Source: Paulownia fortunei (taxonomy: Eukaryota > Streptophyta > Magnoliopsida > Lamiales > Paulowniaceae). Taken from it: a stretch of DNA of 64,000 nt. The stretch's first letter is position 1. Every line of letters starts with the position of its first letter. Below, piece by piece: positions 1-11,918 of this stretch. Location: contig CM033110.1 in assembly GCA_019321725.1 (NCBI GenBank), positions 11,711,278 to 11,775,277 on the forward strand, given 5' to 3'. Position numbers and translations under genes: made by a program. The notes beneath the pieces are model-generated. The model had not been told where the DNA came from and did no database searches. It saw only the letters and a list, made by a program, of their open reading frames with translations.

Positions 1-215
1 GTATTTTTCTACAACACAACTCTACTAAAACTTAATTAACATATTTTCTGCCTCCATTAAATTGAGTGACTAAGTCATCACGCGAGAGATCACTATTTTC
101 AAACAGAATAACCGATTGTACTTTGTGAACAGATTGTGTGCTAGTTTTTACATAATTGTTTTTAAAGGTCTATTAAACCCCACTCTAAACCCTTTAATAC
201 CACTCAAGACCAATA
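1..215 (+). mobile_element. 3' tail of a SIRE-like LTR (copy A)
   Basis: This corresponds to 39912-40126, the end of a SIRE-like LTR that can be followed leftwards only in copy B. The last bases read CCAATA, where the related minus-strand LTR at 53200 ends in CCAACA. The remaining bases to 278 are the flank between that LTR and the Athila-like element. Confidence 0.6.
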
Positions 216-278
216 ATTACTATATGGGAGTCTTGAAATTAATAACAAGAAACTTTGTATGTTGATTTTTTAAGTTCT

Positions 279-1914
279 TGATGAACATTTAAAAGTGTAT
301 AACTAATTAGGATTTATATAATTATTTTTACTTTAAAATTATTATTAGAACTCCCAATTAAAGCATTTTTATGTTTTAGAAATAAAATGGGAAATCAACA
401 TAAAAAAATAAGATTAAAAAGTTTTATCTTCTTTTGTGCAGATTTAAGAAAAACTGGCGTAATTTTTAATTCCGTTATGATTTAGAGTTAATTCTTGAGG
501 CTATGGAATGATAAGTCATTCATCTACAAGTTCATGCATACTTTGGATTTCATACTAAATGTTTAAGGATCAAATAAGTTGTATTACAAATAGTTGTACA
601 AAATGTATCACCAAAAAAATTCAAATTAGAGTTAAGATCAATCCTGACCTATTTTATTATTTGGGTCATATCTCTTAAATTTGGATATGCTACACATAAG
701 AGATAGATAAACAAGTTTGTTGAAGAAAAGATGGTAAGAAAATATGTTAAAATAGCCAATAAACATGTTGCAATGCGCTGATGATGTTGAAGGACGGCTC
801 TTGAACATGATTTGATAATTTAATCATATCTCCCTCATCCGGCAGCCAAATTTGACAAATTATATAAGAAACAAATATCTACAAATTTTATTCTTTACCC
901 ATCATAAACATCTGGCTGTATCCTGATGGAAAATACAATTTAATTGGGTAGTTGAAAATTTAGAAGATTTGGTGTAACAACTTTCCAACTCTTGATAACT
1001 AGCATACCACTTGATTGTTTAACTCCTTCATTATATGTTTGGCCTCTAGCATACTTCAAGCACTATAAATAGGCCATGTATTAAGCCTATAAGAGTGGGG
1101 GGTAGAGGGTTTCTTTAGGGTAAGTTGTCTAGCAGTAATGTAAGTTTTATAGTAGTAGTGTTAGTTTTTTTTAGTAGTAATAGAAATGTATTCTCTAGTT
1201 TCTCTTCTATTTTTAGTCTTTCCTACTTTTATTATGTCTTTCTAAATTTTATTTTACTGAGGAAGATGGTGAACCTCTTGATGGAGGAAGAGGAATGGTT
1301 ATAGGGGTAGAAAATGCTTAAGTGTATTGTATTATTATTTTAATTTTTTATCTAAACCCTACTTATTTTGTAGTGGTTCTTGATTTATGTATCACTAGTG
1401 GCACATCAAATACTTAGGTTCATTTAGCTAGACGTTTGGTTTTACTACACCAACCGCTAACGTGAAACATTGATTTGTTGTAGACAAAGGTATGCATAAA
1501 TACTTGATCCCATAAATAAGTATTGGCGTTAAGAGATAATTTGTAAATAGTAAGACAATATCATGATTTCATTATTGCATGAGCCATTTGATAACATCTT
1601 CCCATTGGAATCTTCATTATATATGGATTCTATTAGTGGCAATTAAAAAAGGTAAAAAAAATAAATAATCATTTCTCTATCCAAAACTCAAGAGCAGATC
1701 TCTAATCCTCAATACTTTTATTATTTTGATTTTTTTAGTTATAACATACATTATTTTGTATACATATTCTAAATCACATAAAGCCCATCTTTGTATTTTT
1801 TTTTTAGAAATATAATCCTAAATTCATCAAATAACTTTCTTGTGGATCGACCTCGAACTCACGAGAAATTTATTTGACACAACCTCTTGGGTTTGCCACA
1901 TTAAAGTTGTAGCA
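279..1914 (+). repeat. Athila-like 5' LTR, copy A
   Basis: The LTR starts TGATGAACATTT, ends TTGTAGCA and is 1636 bp long. The five bases before it are GTTCT, the same target-site bases found on both sides of copy B. It is indistinguishable by eye from the LTR at 40190-41825, whereas the 3' LTR at 49661-51305 differs at roughly a tenth of sites. Confidence 0.9.
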
Positions 1915-1920
1915 AGTTTT

Positions 1921-1938
1921 TAGCGTCGTTGCCGAGGA
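1921..1938 (+). promoter_or_regulatory. Primer-binding site, tRNA-Asp type (copy A)
   Basis: The stretch TAGCGTCGTTGCCGAGGA six bases after the LTR resembles the complement of a plant tRNA-Asp 3' end (TGGCGCCGTTGCCGGGGA), the usual primer of Athila elements. The differences are mostly transitions, consistent with decay of methylated CpG sites. Confidence 0.75.
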
Positions 1939-2114
1939 AGGCAAGGTAAGTTTTTAAGTTTGTAAATATTTCTCCTTTGTAAGTATTATGTATTTATTTT
2001 ATTTATGATTATATGGTTATATGGTATCTGGGTCATAATTCTCGGCATTTAGTTAGAAATAATTCTGAAACTTTAATTAGAAATTTGTTTGAGTCACCTC
2101 CACACACTTCCACC

Positions 2115-2961
2115 ATGGCTGAAAATGAAAGTGTCCAGGATGAAACTAAAATCAATAGGTGCATACCATACGTTATTACTTACAACCTCATTGAAATTCT
2201 TCTCCTTCTTGTTTTATTTTTCCTCTCAATTCAAATAACTTTCAATTCAAGGCAGGTATGATCCCTTTACTTCCTAATTTCCATGATTTAAACTCTAAAA
2301 GCCCTTACTTATATCTAAAAAGAATTTGATGAAGTACGTGCCACTTTTGATGATCAAACTTGTACAAATGAAATTGTTAAGCTCAAATTATCTTATTTTT
2401 CTTTAAAAAGTAAAGAAAATCAAATATGTGTAAGAGAAAGAAGTTTGTGGCAATTGTGAACTTATGGGGCACTCCACCAATGAATGTCCAAACATTTCAG
2501 TACAAGCAAATTTCATGAACACATTCAGAAAACCTTTTCATTCTTCATATTCCGAAACTTACAATCCATAATGGAAAAATCATCCTAATTTCAGTTGACG
2601 AGATGATAATTGTGCCCAATCGCTATATTCACAAAAGCCACCAAACTTTTCTTCTTATCGAGCTCCACATATAAAATCCCTTGAGGAGACTTTGCAAGCA
2701 TTTATACATGAACAAATAAACATCAATAATCAAACTTCACAAGCCATCAATGAGATCAAAAATACACTTTCAACATTAACCGCCTCTTTGCGCACTCAGG
2801 AAAAAGGTAAGTTGCCAACTCAACCTCAACCTAATCTTTCCACTTCGTGTCATATTTCTTCTTCAGGCAAAAATCCAATCAAGGAGGCTAATTCTATCAC
2901 AACTCTTCGGAATGAAAAAATTGTTAATAAAACTATTCATCCCAAGGAAAAAAGTTTCTAA
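2115..2961 (+). pseudogene. Athila-like gag remnant (copy A)
   Basis: The likely start ATG at 2115 has a good context (CCACCATGG) and opens with MAENESVQDET. The frame stops at 2259. A second frame holds a textbook retroviral zinc knuckle, C-x2-C-x4-H-x4-C (CGNCELMGHSTNEC), at 2446-2487. A third frame, 2692-2961, is Gln/Asn/Ser-rich and carries the TTLRNEK-type motif typical of the end of Athila gag. The protein would package element RNA. It is far shorter than a usual Athila gag, with a large central loss between the N-terminus and the knuckle, and has several frame breaks, so it is non-functional. Confidence 0.75.
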
Positions 2962-2974
2962 TCCACCTTAAAAA

Positions 2975-3796
2975 ATGAAGAATGGAAATATTCTTGACGA
3001 CGAATGTATGTTTGAAGAAGATAAGTTTAAAAATGATGAAAAAGAAAAATATTTACCTCTAGCACCCTTTCCTCAAAGATTGCAACCAACTCAGAAGTTG
3101 AACTCAAATGCTGAAATCTTTGAAGTTTTTAAACAAGTCAAGATTAATATTCCATTGTTGGATACAATCAAGCAAGTTCCACCTTATGCCAAATTCTTGA
3201 AAGATTTGTGTACAATCAAAAGAAAACATTACGTACAAAAGAAGGTAATTTTAACTGAAAGTATTAGCTCAATCACTCAACAATTCACTCCACCCAAGTA
3301 CAAAGATCCAAGATGTCCAACCATTTCATGTACCCTAGAAAACATTAGAATAGAGCATGCTTTGCTTGATCATGGTGCTAGTGTAAATCTTCTACCTTTC
3401 TCAGTTTATAAACAGTTAGGTCTAAGAGAACTTAAAATAACTTCTGTTGTACTCCAACTAGCTGACCATTCGATTAAAGTTCCAAAAGGAATAGTAGAAG
3501 ATGTGTTGGTACAAATTGATAAGTTTTACTTTTTTGTGGATTTCTTTATTTTGGACATAGAGCCTGTTGCATATACACATACACAGATTTCAATCATTTT
3601 GAGTTATCCTTTTCTTGTAACTTCAAATGTTGTGATTAATTATCGGAATGGTATTTTGAAGTTATCTTTTAAAAATATGACTTTGGAACTAGATGTGGTT
3701 AATGTTTGTAAGCAACCTGCAGAAGATGTCGAAATACATAAAGTGGATTCAATCGAGAACTTGTTCATGGATACTTTACTATCATTAACTATTTAG
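2975..3796 (+). pseudogene. Athila-like aspartic protease domain (copy A)
   Basis: An open frame of 273 codons covers the gag-pol linker and the retroviral-type aspartic protease. The active-site motif is LLDHGASVNLLP at about residues 131-142 (family consensus D-x-GAS), followed by YKQLGL. A hydrophobic stretch ending in SIILSYPFL near residue 210 matches the C-terminal part of the fold. The enzyme would process the element's polyprotein. It is separated from gag and from reverse transcriptase by stops, so it can only be a piece of a former gag-pol frame. Copy B (42886-43707) differs at a few residues, including the last four. Confidence 0.8.
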
Positions 3797-4080
3797 ATTC
3801 TTTGGAGACTAGTTTTGAAAGTAAAAGTATTTGTAAAAAGACATACTCTAATACTCTCTCTGAATTTTTGCAGGTATAAGAAAAATATTTTTGAAAACCA
3901 AGATTTGAATAATTTTCATCATCAACAGTACAATATATTCCATCAAGTATTAAAACTCCAGTGATTGATTTGAATTCTTTGCCATTTGATTTAAAATACT
4001 TTTTCTTGGGTGAGAATTAGACTTTTCCAATAATAATTTCTTCCAAACTCAATTCATCCCATGAAAGTAAGTTGATCAAA

Positions 4081-5557
4081 ACTTTAAAAATCCACAAGAA
4101 TGCTTTAGGATGGACCATTGCTGATTGTAAATGTATTAGTCCTTTAATTTGCACACATAATATCTATTTAGAGGAAAATTCTAAACCTTCTATAGAGATG
4201 TAACGAAGGCTAAATCCTAATATGAAAGAAGTAGTGAGAAATGAAGTTATTAAAGTCTTAGAAAATGGAATCATTTATTCTCTTTCTGACAACAAATGGG
4301 TAAGCCCTACTCAAGTTGTACCTAAGAAATCTAGAGTCACTGTAGTCAAGAATGAGAATGATGAATTAATTCTAACTAGGACTATTACATTGACTATAGG
4401 AAACTCAACTCACTTACTAGAAAATATCATTTCCCATTACCCTTCATGGATCAAATCTTAGAAAGAGTTACAGGACATTAATTTCATTGCTTTTAAGATG
4501 GATATTTTGGGTATAATCAAATTGTAATGGTATTTGAAGATCAAGAGAAAATAAATTTTATATGTCCTTTTGGTACTTTTATATATCGAATGATACCTTT
4601 TGGATTATATAATGCACCAGCTACATTTCACAGATACATTCTTAGTATTTTTAGTGACATGGTTGAACCTTTTCTTGAAGTCTTTATAGATGATTTTTTT
4701 ATTTTTGATAATTCATTTGGTGATTGTTTGTCTAATTTAGAAAAGGTTTTGATCAAGGTGAAGAAAAGAACCTTGTACTCAATTGGGAAAAATATCACTT
4801 CATGGTAACAAGTAGTATTGTTCTTGGACACATTATTTCATCAAAAGATATTGAAGTAGATAAATCTAAAATCAAGTCAATTGCTAATTTGCCAATACCA
4901 AAGTCTGTGAAGGTAAAATCATTTTTAGGACATGCTGGTTTTTATAGAAGATTTATCAAAAACTTTAGTATAATATTTAAACCTTTGTGTAATCTTCTAA
5001 CAAAAGACTCTATATTTGAATGGATTGAAAATTGTGAAAATAATTTTGTTAAGCTTAAAAGCATGCTCTACTCTAATCATGCAACCTCCAGATTGGACTT
5101 TACCTTTTGAAATAATGTGTGATGCCAGTGACTATATTGTTGGACCTATCTTATGACAAAAAAAAAGATAAGAAACCATATGTTATTCACTATGCAAGTA
5201 AAACTTTAAATAGTGCTTAATTGAATAACTGAAAAATAATTACTTACTATAGTTTTTGCATTTGACAAATTTATATCTTATCTTATTGGCTCACCAGTTA
5301 TTGTTTTTAATAATCACGCAACTTTGAAATATCTTTTTTGTCAAAAAAAGATGTCAAACCAAGACTGATTAGGTGGATTCTCTTACTCCATGAATTCAAC
5401 ATTACGATTCGAGATAAGAAAAGAGTAGAGAATATGGTGGCTGATCATTTGCAAGACTTGTTTGTGATAACTTATTTCAAACCACACCCATTAATGACAC
5501 TTTCCATGATGAACAACTATTTAATATTTTTATTTTACCTTGGTTTGTTGATATTGT
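4081..5557 (+). pseudogene. Athila-like reverse transcriptase and RNase H (copy A, cut by gap)
   Basis: Frames in order give: ALGWTIAD and RRLNPNMKEVV (RT start), KWVSPTQVVPKK, then a frameshifted palm with FGTFIYRMIPFGLYNAPATF, and the catalytic box FIDDFFIF (family Y/F-x-DD) at about 4687. These are followed by the connection region with FLGHAGFYRRFI (4921-4956) and the RNase H region with FEIMCDASDY around 5107, and then [17 protein letters not shown]. At least four frame breaks or stops are present. The frame ends in the N run, so integrase cannot be seen in this copy. Confidence 0.85.
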
Positions 5558-5657
5558 NNNNNNNNNNNNNNNNNNNNNNNNNNNNNNNNNNNNNNNNNNN
5601 NNNNNNNNNNNNNNNNNNNNNNNNNNNNNNNNNNNNNNNNNNNNNNNNNNNNNNNNN
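5558..5657. other. Assembly gap of exactly 100 N
   Basis: This is a run of 100 unknown bases, a common placeholder for a scaffold join of unknown length. The sequence changes from an Athila-like element to a Ty1/copia element across it, so the order and distance of the two sides are not supported by sequence. Confidence 1.
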
Positions 5658-6418
5658 GATTCTTGCCGATGAGTCATGACGTTTCTCTTTTGAGGGCAAT
5701 ATCTCTAAAGACTCCTGAAGAGAGGGAAATGATGACATGTATACCTTATGCATCCACTATAGGAAGCATAATGTATGGTATACTATGTACAAGACCTGAT
5801 ATCGCATATGCTCTGAGTGTCACGAGTAGATATCAGTCCAATCTAGGTGAGGAATACTGGAAGGTCATAAAAACAATCCTAAAGTACTTGAAAAAGACTA
5901 AGGATATCTTTCTTGTATATGGATCTAGAGAACTGAAACTAGAAGACTACACAGATTCTAGTTTTTAGTCTGATATAGATGACTCAAAGTCAATGTCTGG
6001 ATACGTATTCACCTTAAACGGTGGTGTAGTCAGCTGGAAGAGATCCAAGTAGGAGATGACTATAGATTCTACCGAATACATTGCTGTATGTGATATGACA
6101 AAAGAAACTATTTGGATAAGGAACTTTATCCAAGAGTTGGGTGTGGTTCCATCTATTGTTGATACTATATTGATATACTGTGATAATAATGGAGCTATTG
6201 CCCAATCAAAAGAGCCAAGATCTTATCAAAGATCCAAGCACATTATGAGAAGATACCATCTGATCAGAGAGATCATTGGTAGATGCGATGTTGTAGTGGA
6301 TAGAGTCACTTTGACAGAAAATATAGCAGACCCACTGACCAAACCTCTAGCACAGAAGGTATTCAACGGACATCTTGAGAAGATGGGCCTAAAGTACATG
6401 GGCAATTGGCGCTAGGGA
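5658..6418 (+). pseudogene. Ty1/copia reverse transcriptase end and RNase H
   Basis: One reading frame from just after the gap carries the copia RT tail (IPYASTIGSIMYGILCTRPD, then ALSVTSRYQSN) and RNase H (GYVFTLNGGVVSWKRSK, then IYCDNNGAIAQSKEPRS, then HLIREIIGRCDV). It ends at the family's normal place, IADPLTKPLA and GLKYMGNW, with a stop at 6413-6415. Two in-frame TAG codons (5966-5968 and about 6050) break it. The second replaces a Gln expected after WK-SK, consistent with C-to-T decay. The 5' part lies beyond the gap. The 3' LTR follows 11 bp after the stop region. Confidence 0.88.
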
Positions 6419-6428
6419 AGTGGGAGAT

Positions 6429-8520
6429 TGTTAGAGTAGTGCCCAGCATGCCAATTAGATTGCCCGTCCTTTATACTCTTGTATTTGTAAAAATAATCTT
6501 TTTAAAATTATATTAATAAAAAAGAAAATTTTCTTATCTTTAATTGCTTCTTGTAATTAGATAAAGTTCCTAGACCAAAATTAGCTATGGGGTATGATGA
6601 CGTATTTGATGGTGATCATGGAATATGCCTTTATGACTTTGATCTTAAATTAGATTTGAGTCAAGGGCTTTTTGAAAAGGGACATTGAATAGCTTAATAG
6701 ACTCGCACATAAGATGCATACTCGCATGAGAAGGATATCTTGCTCTACGGACAATGACGTAGTGACGCCAGTGCATATATGCAGGTGCTTGCTAGGGAAC
6801 AAGTATATTGAACAGGCCTACTGGAAATTTTTAATTGGAAACTTGTCGAAATACAAATTTCCATGTTATGATAGTACATGAATAGTCCTTTGACTTGAGG
6901 TACCATGGTAGTCTTGTGCATATCGTGTTTCATTTTGATGTATCTTCTAATTTCTTGATAATCACAAAGGGGATACATTGGACATTACATTGATATATAT
7001 GGAGGTTAATGAGTGATCAACAAAGGATCCATCACATGTCTGACAAAATAAGTGAATCTCTTATGTTTTTATAGTTCATGACTCAAAAGTCCTTGGCCAA
7101 GGTAGGATGAGTGTTAGACGGGGTTTTCTAATGATTTGTCATAAGTTATTGAAGCTTAAAATGGAATCATAGTTATTGAACAATTAGGCTTTTGACTATT
7201 AATCCATACCCTAGACTCAATCGAGAGATTAGTTGACGAAAGGATTTTACGTGTATGATGCTCTAATTAAAATAGGTTCACTCGCTATTTCAACTAAGTC
7301 TAAGTAGTCATGATACACTTGTTAGGTGTTTCCCATTACTTGTATGGTTTTTGAAATTAAGGAATTAATTTCAAGCAGATTAATTAATTAGATTAATTAA
7401 TCAAAATAATTATTATTATTCATAAGTTACAAATATAGTAAGCTCATTGCTAGTTTAGTTATAAACGTAAAGGGTCACACATAATTTGAGATGGAACATT
7501 TCTAATTTAGGAATTGATCCAACAAATTTAATTAATTAATAGAGATTAATTAATTAGGGCTTAAATTAATTCGAGTTGAATTAATTATTCAATTAAATAA
7601 TTAAATTATTTTATTGGACCTAATAAGATTAAGGAGCCCAATTGGAGTGAAATAATTATTTGATTAGATCAAATTAATTATGTAGTCTATCAATTAATTT
7701 AATTATTAAATTAATTTACTTAATTAAACAATTAGATTATTTCATTATTTTTAATTTGATTAGATGGGCTAGATGAAATTAATTAATTTGGGTAAGATAA
7801 TTAATTGAATTAATTATGGGATTTAATTTTAAGTTCAAGCCAAATTAGGAAAGACCCATGAAAGTAATTGAAAAAGAATGAAAAGTGAAGAGTTTGAAAT
7901 TTTTAGGTAATCTTAAATATCTTTGGAAGATATGAAAAGATAAAATTGAAAAAAGTTTGGATGAACCAAAATATCTTCCAACCAATCAAAAGGAGACACA
8001 AAATACTAAGAGTAAGACTCTTGAAATTTTTTGTCCCCTGTAAATACATGATGGACGAAAATTTAAAGAAGAATAATCATCCCTATAATTTTCGGCGATA
8101 TAGAAATTAAGAGAAGAAAATTATTTTTTCCATCCGTCATTTTTCTCTAAAAATTCCATCTTTAAGTGTTAATTCTTTTATCACAAGTTGATAACAGGAA
8201 TTAATATTTTCTATACACACTCCATCAACTAAAGTAGAAAAGAAATCTTAATTGCTAGTCGAATTCTGATTTTGTGTTCTTACTCGAAGTGTGAATTACT
8301 TTAGAGGGGAGATATTTAGATCCCTATGAACTAAATTAAAAAAAAGGCTAGTAATTGATTGTTTCATACCCTACGACAACCGGAGTGCAAAGAAATTGTG
8401 AGATCATTAAAAATTGCATTGGATCCGGAATATTACTGTAATTGTTATGGTTTAATATTTTTTAAAATTTTAATTTTCCGCTGCGCATACCCTAAGTTCA
8501 CATGAACCCAACGCTTAACA
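6429..8520 (+). repeat. Ty1/copia 3' LTR, about 2.1 kb
   Basis: The LTR begins TGTTAGAGTAGTGCCC directly after a purine-rich tract (AAGTGGGAGAT, 6418-6428) that follows the pol stop. It ends near ACCCAACGCTTAACA; by comparison with the related solo LTR at 31262-33476 the true end may be 8513 and not 8520. It is rich in TTAATTAA blocks (7370-7830). Truncated or diverged relatives occur at 9105, 26495-27131 (minus), 31262-33476 and 51311-52845 (minus), so this family is abundant here. Confidence 0.8.
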
Positions 8521-9104
8521 CATAGCAACAAGTCAATCCAACAGTTCAAAACCATAGTCCTAGGGACCCATCCTCCTTTTATGTTAGGGGAATGGTTTCC
8601 AAGGGATTAGAAATACTTGAAAGAAAAAGATAAATCTAAAAAGTTCACATCTTCATCACAAACCATAAGCCTTGATTCCACCTCTTTCTTTCAAGCTCCA
8701 GGTTTCTTATTTGGTAAGAAAATGAAGACTTTTGGAGGATGTATGTATGGACTTGGGGTGGGTATTGATGTTCTTGGTGGTTTGTGGAAGGGAGGATATG
8801 TGTTTGTGTATGTCTTGTTGTGTAGTGTGTTTTGTGCATAGTGTGGTGGGTTTTGGGTGCAAAGTGTATGGAAGTGAAGAGAGTTGTGATAGCTTGTGTG
8901 AGCTGGAAAGTGTGTAGAGTATGTATATATTAGTGAGTGTAAGTGCTAGAGGGAGAGTGTGTGTGTTCGTGTGTTGGACATTAAGACGGTGTTTTGTGAT
9001 GTGTTGAGTATGTGTGTGACAAAAATCATCCTTAGGCAGAAAATATCCTCCAAGGTACACACTGAAGTCAAAATAACATAACAAACTCACAAAAAAAGAC
9101 ATTT
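8521..9104. other. Unassigned spacer with strongly GT-rich, C-poor plus strand
   Basis: No convincing gene is visible. From about 8725 to 9030 the plus strand is mostly G and T, with runs such as GTGTGTGTTCGTGTGTTGG and very few C. Short open frames here follow from the composition and match no family I recognise. Confidence 0.5.
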
Positions 9105-9325
9105 TGTTAGAGAAACATGCTGATTAGATTAATCAATTTTACACTTTTATAGTAAATATTCTTATTTATTTAATATGAATAAGTAGGCATTATTTTCTTT
9201 ATTTTTTAATTCATTAAACTTAGATGAAGCCCCTATATCATATATAATTATAGGGTATGGTCGTGCAAATAATAGTGATCATGAAATATGTCTCTATATT
9301 TTGATCTTAATTTAGGTAACATAAT
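9105..9325 (+). repeat. Truncated copia LTR start
   Basis: It begins TGTTAGAGAAACATGC and continues with blocks matching 6429-6660, such as GGGTATGGTCGTGCAAATA and TGATCATGAAATATG, then stops matching near 9325. It is a 5' fragment of an LTR of the same family as 6429-8520, with no associated coding region. Confidence 0.6.
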
Positions 9326-9829
9326 GTTAGACGTTAAACATGATTTGCACTTTCTTAGAATTTAAGAGTTGATTCTAATTGAATTTCCAAAATTCTTGTC
9401 TTATCAACAAAAAGATCTTATTATCTAATAAAACAAATCTTTAAAAATTGCTATCCAATTATATCCCATAAAATTTGTACAAGACAATCAAAATTGTTAA
9501 TTAATAAATGACACGTCAATTAAATCAATAAAATCTTGTACATATTAATTAATGCCATAAATAATATAAAATAGCAAGTCAATCAAATCACACAAATCTT
9601 GTGCATAACAAACTTAATTGCTAATCAATGGTTACATCATGAATTCTTCAAGCTTATCACTAATAAATTCATCCATTTGTTGAAATTCATTTATGTTTTA
9701 ATCCTACAAGGAAATAATCAATTCAAGATTTAGATTTAGTCGAAACTCATATTGGAATGTGAAAAATACAACTTATCCTATTAGGATCAATCAGATATAA
9801 CTAATTTTATTTTGCACAAATAATTTCAT
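9326..9829. other. AT-rich spacer, nothing recognised
   Basis: This is AT-rich sequence with several short near-repeats of AAATCTTGTACA type. I see no coding frame, RNA gene or element end that I can support. Confidence 0.5.
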
Positions 9830-10196
9830 GAAATGGGGAGTTGGCCCACATGATAGACCTCAGTGGCTCCCATCATTCTGGCAACTCTTTCATTCCTTTT
9901 GTTCAAGTCCTCTGTCCACACGTCATCTAGCACAAGAAGAATTTTTTTTTCCTAAAACACAGTCCACCACACATTTTAGTAGTTTCTCCAATTCTTTTGA
10001 ATTCAGCATCCTTTGGCAATCCTAATCTCATCAAAAGGATTAGAAATGCATATCCACATTTTTAGCTCAAAACAATCCCTCACTCGCCCATCATTATAAC
10101 CCACTTGAGCAAGAGTGGTCTTTCCAACCCCCTTGTCCCTAAAATAGAGATAATCTTGATGTCCACATTTTCTTCACCGCCACCTTTAGACCATTT
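9830..10196 (-). pseudogene. CC-NBS-LRR resistance pseudogene, NB-ARC part
   Basis: Read on the minus strand, this stretch contains the NB-ARC nucleotide-binding module of a plant intracellular immune receptor. VDIKIISILGT leads into the P-loop GVGKTTLAQ (10114-10131), then RVRDCFELKMWICIS (RNBS-A) and NPFDEIRIAK. After frameshifts comes Walker B, KILLVLDDVW (about 9912-9950), followed almost at once by RVARMMGATEVYHVGQLP. The jump from Walker B to this last block shows an internal deletion, and at least two frameshifts are needed. The matching coiled-coil N-terminus lies at 12745-13275, separated by a DNA transposon. The rest of the ARC domain and the LRR region are not seen. Confidence 0.85.
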
Positions 10197-10609
10197 CCAA
10201 CCCAACACCATTTCCCATACTAAAATACTAAATTTGTAACGTATTTTGCCCCCCAATTTGTACTACCCTAAATTTTAATTTCATTTGTATCCAATGTTGT
10301 ATATTTATTAGTCAATAATTTAATTTAATTTATTTAATTTTAGTTTGATTATTATTTTTATTAACGTTTGCAATAAATTATAATAATTAATAAATAATAA
10401 TTAAATACACTGAAATAAAACTACATGTGCCAAATTGAAAAGTTACAAGCTTGATAATTGGAAATTAAAAAGAAAATAGCCATACAACAACATAAATATT
10501 TAAAAATAAAATTTAAAAATAAAATACTACATAAACTAAATACAATAATTTAGTATTATGATAGATCATTTCCGGGTCCTGCAAAGAACAAAAACTACTT
10601 TGAGAACCT

Positions 10610-11560
10610 CACTTGTTGTTGAGCTCTATTTTGCATAATTCTTGTCTGTTCATTTGGAAAAACTCATGTAGATTGGATTCGTTATGGGATTTAATCTTTT
10701 AATAAAATTTTATTCTCCTTTCGATATTTTGCCATGGCCAATTTTTTTGATGCATTATGAGCTTGAAGATTAAACTTGTTGGCTATTTTTTGATTTTTTT
10801 CTCTAACAACTTCAATAATTTTTGTGCTTTCTTCATCATTTTTCCTTTTCAGTTTCACCTTGTTTACCCCAATTTGTCGTTCATTTGAAGTACCCTCAAC
10901 ATCAATTATATTAGGTGAAAATAGTGACAATCCTTGATATGCTAATTGTGATGATGTGTCGTCCTCTGAAAGGGAAGACTCTGAATGTGATGATACATTG
11001 TTACAACTTTGCCTTTCAAAAACTGCTGTTAATGTATTGGTCTGTAGCTGATAGCGGCGGATCATCAAGAAAAAGAAAGGGTCTTGTACTAGACTTCTTC
11101 CCTGAGCCTTGAAAGAAAACTTAGCACCTAAAAAAATCAAGAGTCCAAGTAGTATAGAAAGCTGAGGTATAGGCTAAGAAATCATAAAGGGCAAAAGGCA
11201 AATAAAAATCAGGATAGGGGCTACCTCTAAATAATGGAAGTTCCTGGACTATGAAGGTTAGCTTCAGGTCAAATAGATTCATTATTTTCTTTTAATAAGA
11301 GAATTCTGAGCTCAACCTCATTCAAGGGATAGAAAGAGCCGATGAGCTTAGTGGAGGAGAAGTCGTCTTGATGAACCTTTTTTTCAAATTTCTCAGTATC
11401 TTTAAGGAGGGGCCAGAAGTGATCAAATTTGAACCATTTCTTTAAATTTTTATCTTCTTTAACAACATTTTGGCTCAAAAGAACTGTGAAATAATATAAA
11501 CATAATAATAAGTTCATTAAAAATAATATTTATAAGCAATATTACAAATAATACTCACAA
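10610..11560 (-). pseudogene. Harbinger ORF1-like protein (Myb/SANT with NAM-associated C-terminus), broken
   Basis: The 5' piece (11269-11517) reads KKWFKFDHFWPLLKDTEKF, the pattern found after the Myb/SANT helix of Harbinger ORF1 proteins. The 3' piece (10691-11140) is a charged region with LKRKNDEESTKIIEVVREKN and AMAKYRKENKILLKD. It continues in another frame with remnants of the conserved MQKRAQQQ-like tail near 10610. In this family ORF1 helps the transposase bind DNA. About 130 bp between the pieces lacks an open frame and may be an intron or decay. The N-terminal Myb helix itself is not clear. Confidence 0.6.
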
Positions 11561-11918
11561 CATTTTGCTGTGAAGCACCACTAAGATGAAGATTTTCCAC
11601 TTATCAGATGCATCCCCTCATTTTACCAATTGTCGCCAAAATAACTTGCATACAAGACTGCAAGTAACCTTTAAGTCGATATTGAGAGATAGAATTTAGT
11701 TTTATATTATTATACTCACTCAACTCAAAACCAAAATTGCTCAGTTTAAACATATAATTAGATTTTAGGAAATATCAAGATATACCATTACTTATTTTAT
11801 GGAAATTTTGGATAAATGGAAAGCTAAGATTAGGAGAAAGTGAAGGTAAGACACAAAGAAGCGTGGTATGCTATTTTATAGCAAAAAATAAAGGTTGTTA
11901 AGATTTGGAAGAAAGTGA

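Larger units (their letters stand above)
1..5557. repeat. Copy A of a >=5.5-kb duplicated segment
   Basis: This block matches 39912-45468 base for base over most of its length at a constant offset of 39911. It includes 278 bp of flank to the left of the Athila-like 5' LTR, so it is a copy of one insertion site and not a second independent insertion. It is cut on the left by the window edge and on the right by a run of 100 N. I saw no differences in 1-2716 and only two before 3768. About 45 lie in 3768-4562, and none were seen from there to 5557. Confidence 0.95.

Noticed and set aside
1..5557. Interpretation as a second independent insertion of the Athila-like element
   Set aside because: The 278 bp of flank outside the LTR is the same in both copies, so it is the same insertion event.
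5338..5753. Open frames running through the N run
   Set aside because: They exist only because N codons are not stops; nothing can be concluded across the gap.
8617..8917. Cys/Val/Gly-rich plus-strand frames
   Set aside because: They follow from the GT-rich composition (TGT, GTG, GGT codons) and have no family match.
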